From contig JALGQZ010000014.1 in the NCBI GenBank assembly GCA_023105745.1, positions 2,079,888-2,143,887 of the forward strand: a DNA stretch of 64,000 nucleotides, given 5' to 3'. The position numbers and the translations under genes are program-made. The notes under the pieces were generated by a model. It was given only the letters and a program-made list of their open reading frames with translations, was not told the origin of the DNA and did no database searches. Source of the DNA: Austropuccinia psidii. Taxonomy: Eukaryota > Basidiomycota > Pucciniomycetes > Pucciniales > Sphaerophragmiaceae. Shown piece after piece: positions 60,141 through 64,000 of the stretch. Every line of letters begins with the position of its first letter. The stretch's first letter is position 1.

Positions 60141-62069
60141 TTTAAGGTTTGACTATGAAACAATAAGTAAAAGTTACTAATATCTAACTTTTTGTACTCT
60201 GAATTTCCTTATAAATGAAATAAATAAGATAAAAAAAATTATAATAATAAAAATTTACTATAATTGTGGAATAAAAATAATTATATTATTAAATAAATAT
60301 AATGATATAATAGATAAATTTATTGATATATTTAAAAGAACTTTATTATTGTTACCAATAAATAATAAAGGCATAAAAAATTGTGTCTTATTAATAAAAA
60401 TAATAATAACAATAATATTACTAATATTAAAGTTATATATCAATATAAATACTATTTATATTAACTAAAGAATTATTAAGAGTAAAAATAGGGAGAAATT
60501 ATTATAATAAGAGAAAATAACCTACTTTGAACACCTAATGTAATAATTATGAAAGATTTTATGCCAAATAGTGTAGATAAAACTTATTCAAATTGTATTT
60601 ACAAATAAAAATAAAAGAAATTTCAAATATTCTTGATTTTACATGGAAACAAGATTTCTAAGAGAATTAAAACAAAACAAATGAAAAATTGGAGTAATCA
60701 AAAAAATATTGATGATTATAATAGGTATTACCTTTGGTCTTTGATAATATAAAAGATTTATATATAAAGAATAAAGATTTTACATATTGATTTAAATGTT
60801 TCATTGTTTTGATGCATCCAACAGGGGAATAGAGTAAAAAAGAGCTCTATTTATAGTAAATTTCTCCCTTATAAAGTCCAGTAGGCTTCTATTTGACGTG
60901 TAATGATGTTATCCACTGGAAATGATCAGTGTTTTAAGGCTTAGTGATGGTTACATCATGATCAAACCATCTTATCTCATTATTATGTCATTCTTGAGAG
61001 TTATCACTATAGCTCTAAGTTTGATGAAATAATAGGCTTGGAAGAAGCCTAAACTTTGAGAATTTTATTAGTATTAATCATGATCTAATAGTATTCATCA
61101 GTTATATCACTTATATAACTGTTGAAGTTAAAATAAGATTACAGTGAGTGATCATAAATGATAAGTTTTAAGCTTAAACTTTGATCATTAATAACTTTCA
61201 ACTTACAAAGACTACAGCTATTCAGAGATTAAATTCTTATAGCCCAGCTTGTCCTTATCAAGCTTCTAAGAGCATTTCATTACATCATCAAAACTCTATT
61301 TTTGATAATTTTTCTTGTATCTCATCTTTTCTGTCAAAATTCAATATTTTAAACTTCAAACCTTGATTTCAGGGGGTTTTACCTTGAATATTATGATAAG
61401 AAGTACATAATTATTCATACATTAACTGGTAGAGCCTGAGTATCTACTTTGTTTTAAGTTTGGACCACTTTTACAACAAAGTGGTCAACAGCTCTAGCAA
61501 TTTTGTTTAATAAACCCTTACAAGGTATAACCTTGTTTATAACTTGTCAAATAAAGTTCATATCTGTGTTCTTACAGTAATTATGTGTTAACTTCATTTT
61601 AGGTTCAAATCTCTATCATGTATATTTCAAGAGGTATCAACTAAAAACCAGGAATGTATGTACTGACCAAAAAAGTGCATATATTCAGCTTAATTCCTTA
61701 AGTATTGACTTTAGAGAAATGACATAAAATTGTTTTATGTGTAGCTTTTCATGAGTAATCTAATGGTGAAATTGATTTCACATGTTGTTTCATTGGGATA
61801 TGAGCTAAAGAAGATTTTATGTCTTTTTTAAGGTATTCTTACTTATTATTCAGTAATTATTGACTTTACAGATATGCTATAAAAATGATATATGTGTATT
61901 TTACCATGAGAAATTCAATGGTGTAATTCATTTCCAATTTTTACTCATTAGATTCTGAGTTAATTCAAGGTTTATGCCTATTTATGGAATTTTTACTGGT
62001 TTTAAGATAATTATTAGAATGTTTTCTTGTGACCTTTTTGGATATGTGGTCATATCACAAAGGCTCACA
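60141..62069 (-). repeat. LTR G1 (B family, minus strand), 3' LTR of element G
   Basis: This is a diverged, inverted copy of the element B LTR. On the minus strand it begins TGTGAGCCTTTGTGATATG (end at 62069) and ends at a decayed TGTAAGG complement (60141). The TATA block is at 60847-60855 and the stem-loop at 61463-61486 (GACCACTTT, loop, AAAGTGGTC). Purine-tract-like and pol sequence adjoin it at 62070-62311, so it is the 3' LTR of a truncated element. Confidence 0.85.
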
Positions 62070-62311
62070 TTCCCTACCACTAAAAAAATGTTTTACCACA
62101 ATATGATATAGTTAATTAGGGTATCATCCACTGTACTACCTCTTCAATAGACTTTGTTAGTCTTGAAGCTCAATAATGCTTAATTTTCCATTCTTTAGGT
62201 CCTTTTTCATTTCTGAACCTTCTTAAGAAATTATAGGAATTTGTTATATCTTTCTCAAGTGGCTATTCATCTTCTTGAGTTGGGTTTCTATACATTACAA
62301 GGTATTCCATT
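62070..62311 (-). pseudogene. Element G: gag-pol C-terminus and purine tract
   Basis: On the minus strand this matches element B 20868-21107: the chromodomain-like tail (EYLVMYRNPTQEDE, then a stop where Trp is expected), LRRFRNEKG, the non-coding tail (TGAGCTTCAAGACTAACAAA) and a GTGGTAGGGAA purine tract. The tail is interrupted at 62311 by LTR G2. Confidence 0.85.
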
Positions 62312-64000
62312 TGTAAGGTTTGACTATGAAACAATAAGTAAAAATTACTAATATTTTACTTATTGTACTCTGAATGTCCTTATAAATAGAATAAATAAGA
62401 TAAAAATAATTATAATAATGAAGAATTATTATAATTATGGAATAAAAATAATTATAATATTAAAAATTAAAAACTAAAATATTACTAATATTAAAGTTAT
62501 TTATTAATATAAATACTATTTATATTAATTAAAGAATTATTAAGAGTAATAATAGAGAGAAAGTATCATGATAAGAGAAAATAACCTACTTTTGACGCTT
62601 AATATAATAATTTTTGAAGAATTTATGCCTAATAATGTAAATACAACTTATCTAAATTGTATTTACAAATAAAAAAAGAAAATTACAAATTTACTTGATT
62701 TTAGGTGAAAATGAGATTTTTAAGAGATTTATAACAAAACAATAGTACAATTGAAGTAATCACATCAAAAGTTATGATTATAATAAAGATAACATTTGAT
62801 CATTTGATAATATAAGAAATTTGTATATAAAGAATAAAAGATTTTACCTTTTGATTTAATTGTTTAAATTTTCTGATCTGTCTGAGGGGAAAATAGAGTA
62901 AAAAGAGCTCTATTTATAGTATATACCTCCCTTCTAGAGTCCAGAAGGCTTTCAGAAGACATGTAATGATGGTATCCACTGGAAATGATCAGTTTTTTAA
63001 GGTTTAGTGATGATTACGTCATGATCAAACCATCTTATCTCATTATTACGCCATTATTTAGAGTTATCACTATAACTCTAAGTTTAATGACATCATAGGC
63101 TTGGCAGAAGCCTAAACTTCATGGATTCTATTAGTATTAATCATAATATAATATTATTCACCAATTTTATCACTTTTATAACTGTTAAACTTAAAATAAG
63201 ATTACAGTGAGTGATCATAAATGATCAATTTCAAGCTTATACTTTGATAACCAATAACTCTTAATTTATACATGCCACAGCTATTCAGAGAGTGAACTCT
63301 GATAGCCTGGAATTTTCCTATTAAACTACCAAGAGAATTTGATTACATCACCAAAACCTTTTTTGATGATTTTTCTTGTAACTCATCTTTTACACCAAAA
63401 TTCAACTTTTTAAACTTCAAACCTTGATTTCAAGGGGTTATAACTTGAATATTATGATAAAAATTCCATAATTATTTACTTATAAACTATTAGAATCTGA
63501 TTATCCATTTTTTTAAGTTTGGACCACTTTCACAATAAAGTGGTCAACAGCTCCAGTGATTTTGTTCAATAAACCCTTACAAGCTATAACCTTGTTTATA
63601 ACTTGTGAAATAAGGTTGATATCTGTGTTCCTAAAGTAATTACGTGTTGACCTTGTTTTTGGTTTAACTCTCTATCTTGTATATTTCAAGAGATATTAGC
63701 TGAAAACCATGAATATATGCATTGACCAAAAATGTGCATATATTCAGCTTAATTCATTAAGTATTGACTTTAGAAAATTTTGAAATAATTTCTTTATGTG
63801 TAGTTTCCTATGGGGAGTCCAATTGTTCAATTCATTTTACATGTTGTTTCATTGGTTTCTTAGTTAAGTAAGATTTTACGTCTTTTTTTAGGGTATTATT
63901 ACTTATTCTTCAGTAATTATTGACTTTTCAGATATGCCATAAAAATGACATAAATGTATTTTACCATGAGGAATATAATTATTTAATTAATTCAAAATTT
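62312..64000 (-). repeat. LTR G2 (B family, minus strand), cut by the window end
   Basis: It starts with TGTAAGGTTTGACTATG, the complement of a B-type LTR end, directly inside the pol tail of element G. It keeps the TATA block (62910-62918) and the stem-loop (63522-63545). By comparison with G1, about 150-250 bp lie beyond the window. Whether it is a solo LTR or the 3' LTR of a full element cannot be seen here. Confidence 0.85.

Overview
The window looks like a repeat-dense, AT-rich fungal genome, most probably a rust fungus (Pucciniales). The intact Ty3/Gypsy polyproteins closely resemble the abundant Gypsy proteins I remember from Austropuccinia psidii (recall, not a search). The one host gene has a short intron with GT..AG ends and a TACTAAC branch point. 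I saw no bacterial gene organisation, rRNA, tRNA or CRISPR.

Layout. Bases 1-23625 are one old, dead Gypsy copy (relic C) split by two younger full-length Gypsy elements. Element A (1162-10825, minus strand) has two 1431-bp LTRs that differ by about a dozen bases and a CTTCC target-site duplication. Element B (12463-23150, plus strand) has LTRs of about 2.0 kb. After a gene-free AT-rich stretch comes relic D (about 26815-42101, plus), a second copy of relic C's family. D is split by two solo LTRs of another family (E1, E2) and has a hAT DNA transposon in its 3' LTR. From 42 to 50 kb lie an inverted pair of LTR fragments (F1/F2), three Tc1/mariner relics and a third solo LTR (E3). A PIF/Harbinger relic sits at 52.4-53.6 kb. 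A perfect (TTTTA)n array of about 780 bp precedes the only convincing host gene, a two-exon Utp12-domain protein of the small-subunit processome (55096-56380). The window ends with minus-strand B-type LTRs (G1, G2), one inserted in the pol of another.

How the parts work together. A and B are chromodomain-type Gypsy elements with LTR, PBS, gag, protease, RT, RNase H, integrase, polypurine tract and LTR. The most interesting feature is shared by both families and both relics: a 68-88 nt predicted intron contains the gag-pol start codon. Unspliced RNA would encode gag-pol; spliced RNA would instead join two exons into an accessory protein read in another frame. A second, upstream splice acceptor suggests a leader intron that removes the U5/PBS region. 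All Gypsy copies carry inactivating lesions. A has a single stop plus loss of a catalytic integrase Asp and a zinc-binding His; B has four in-frame stops and no frameshift; C and D share several identical stops, which suggests that already-dead copies were multiplied.
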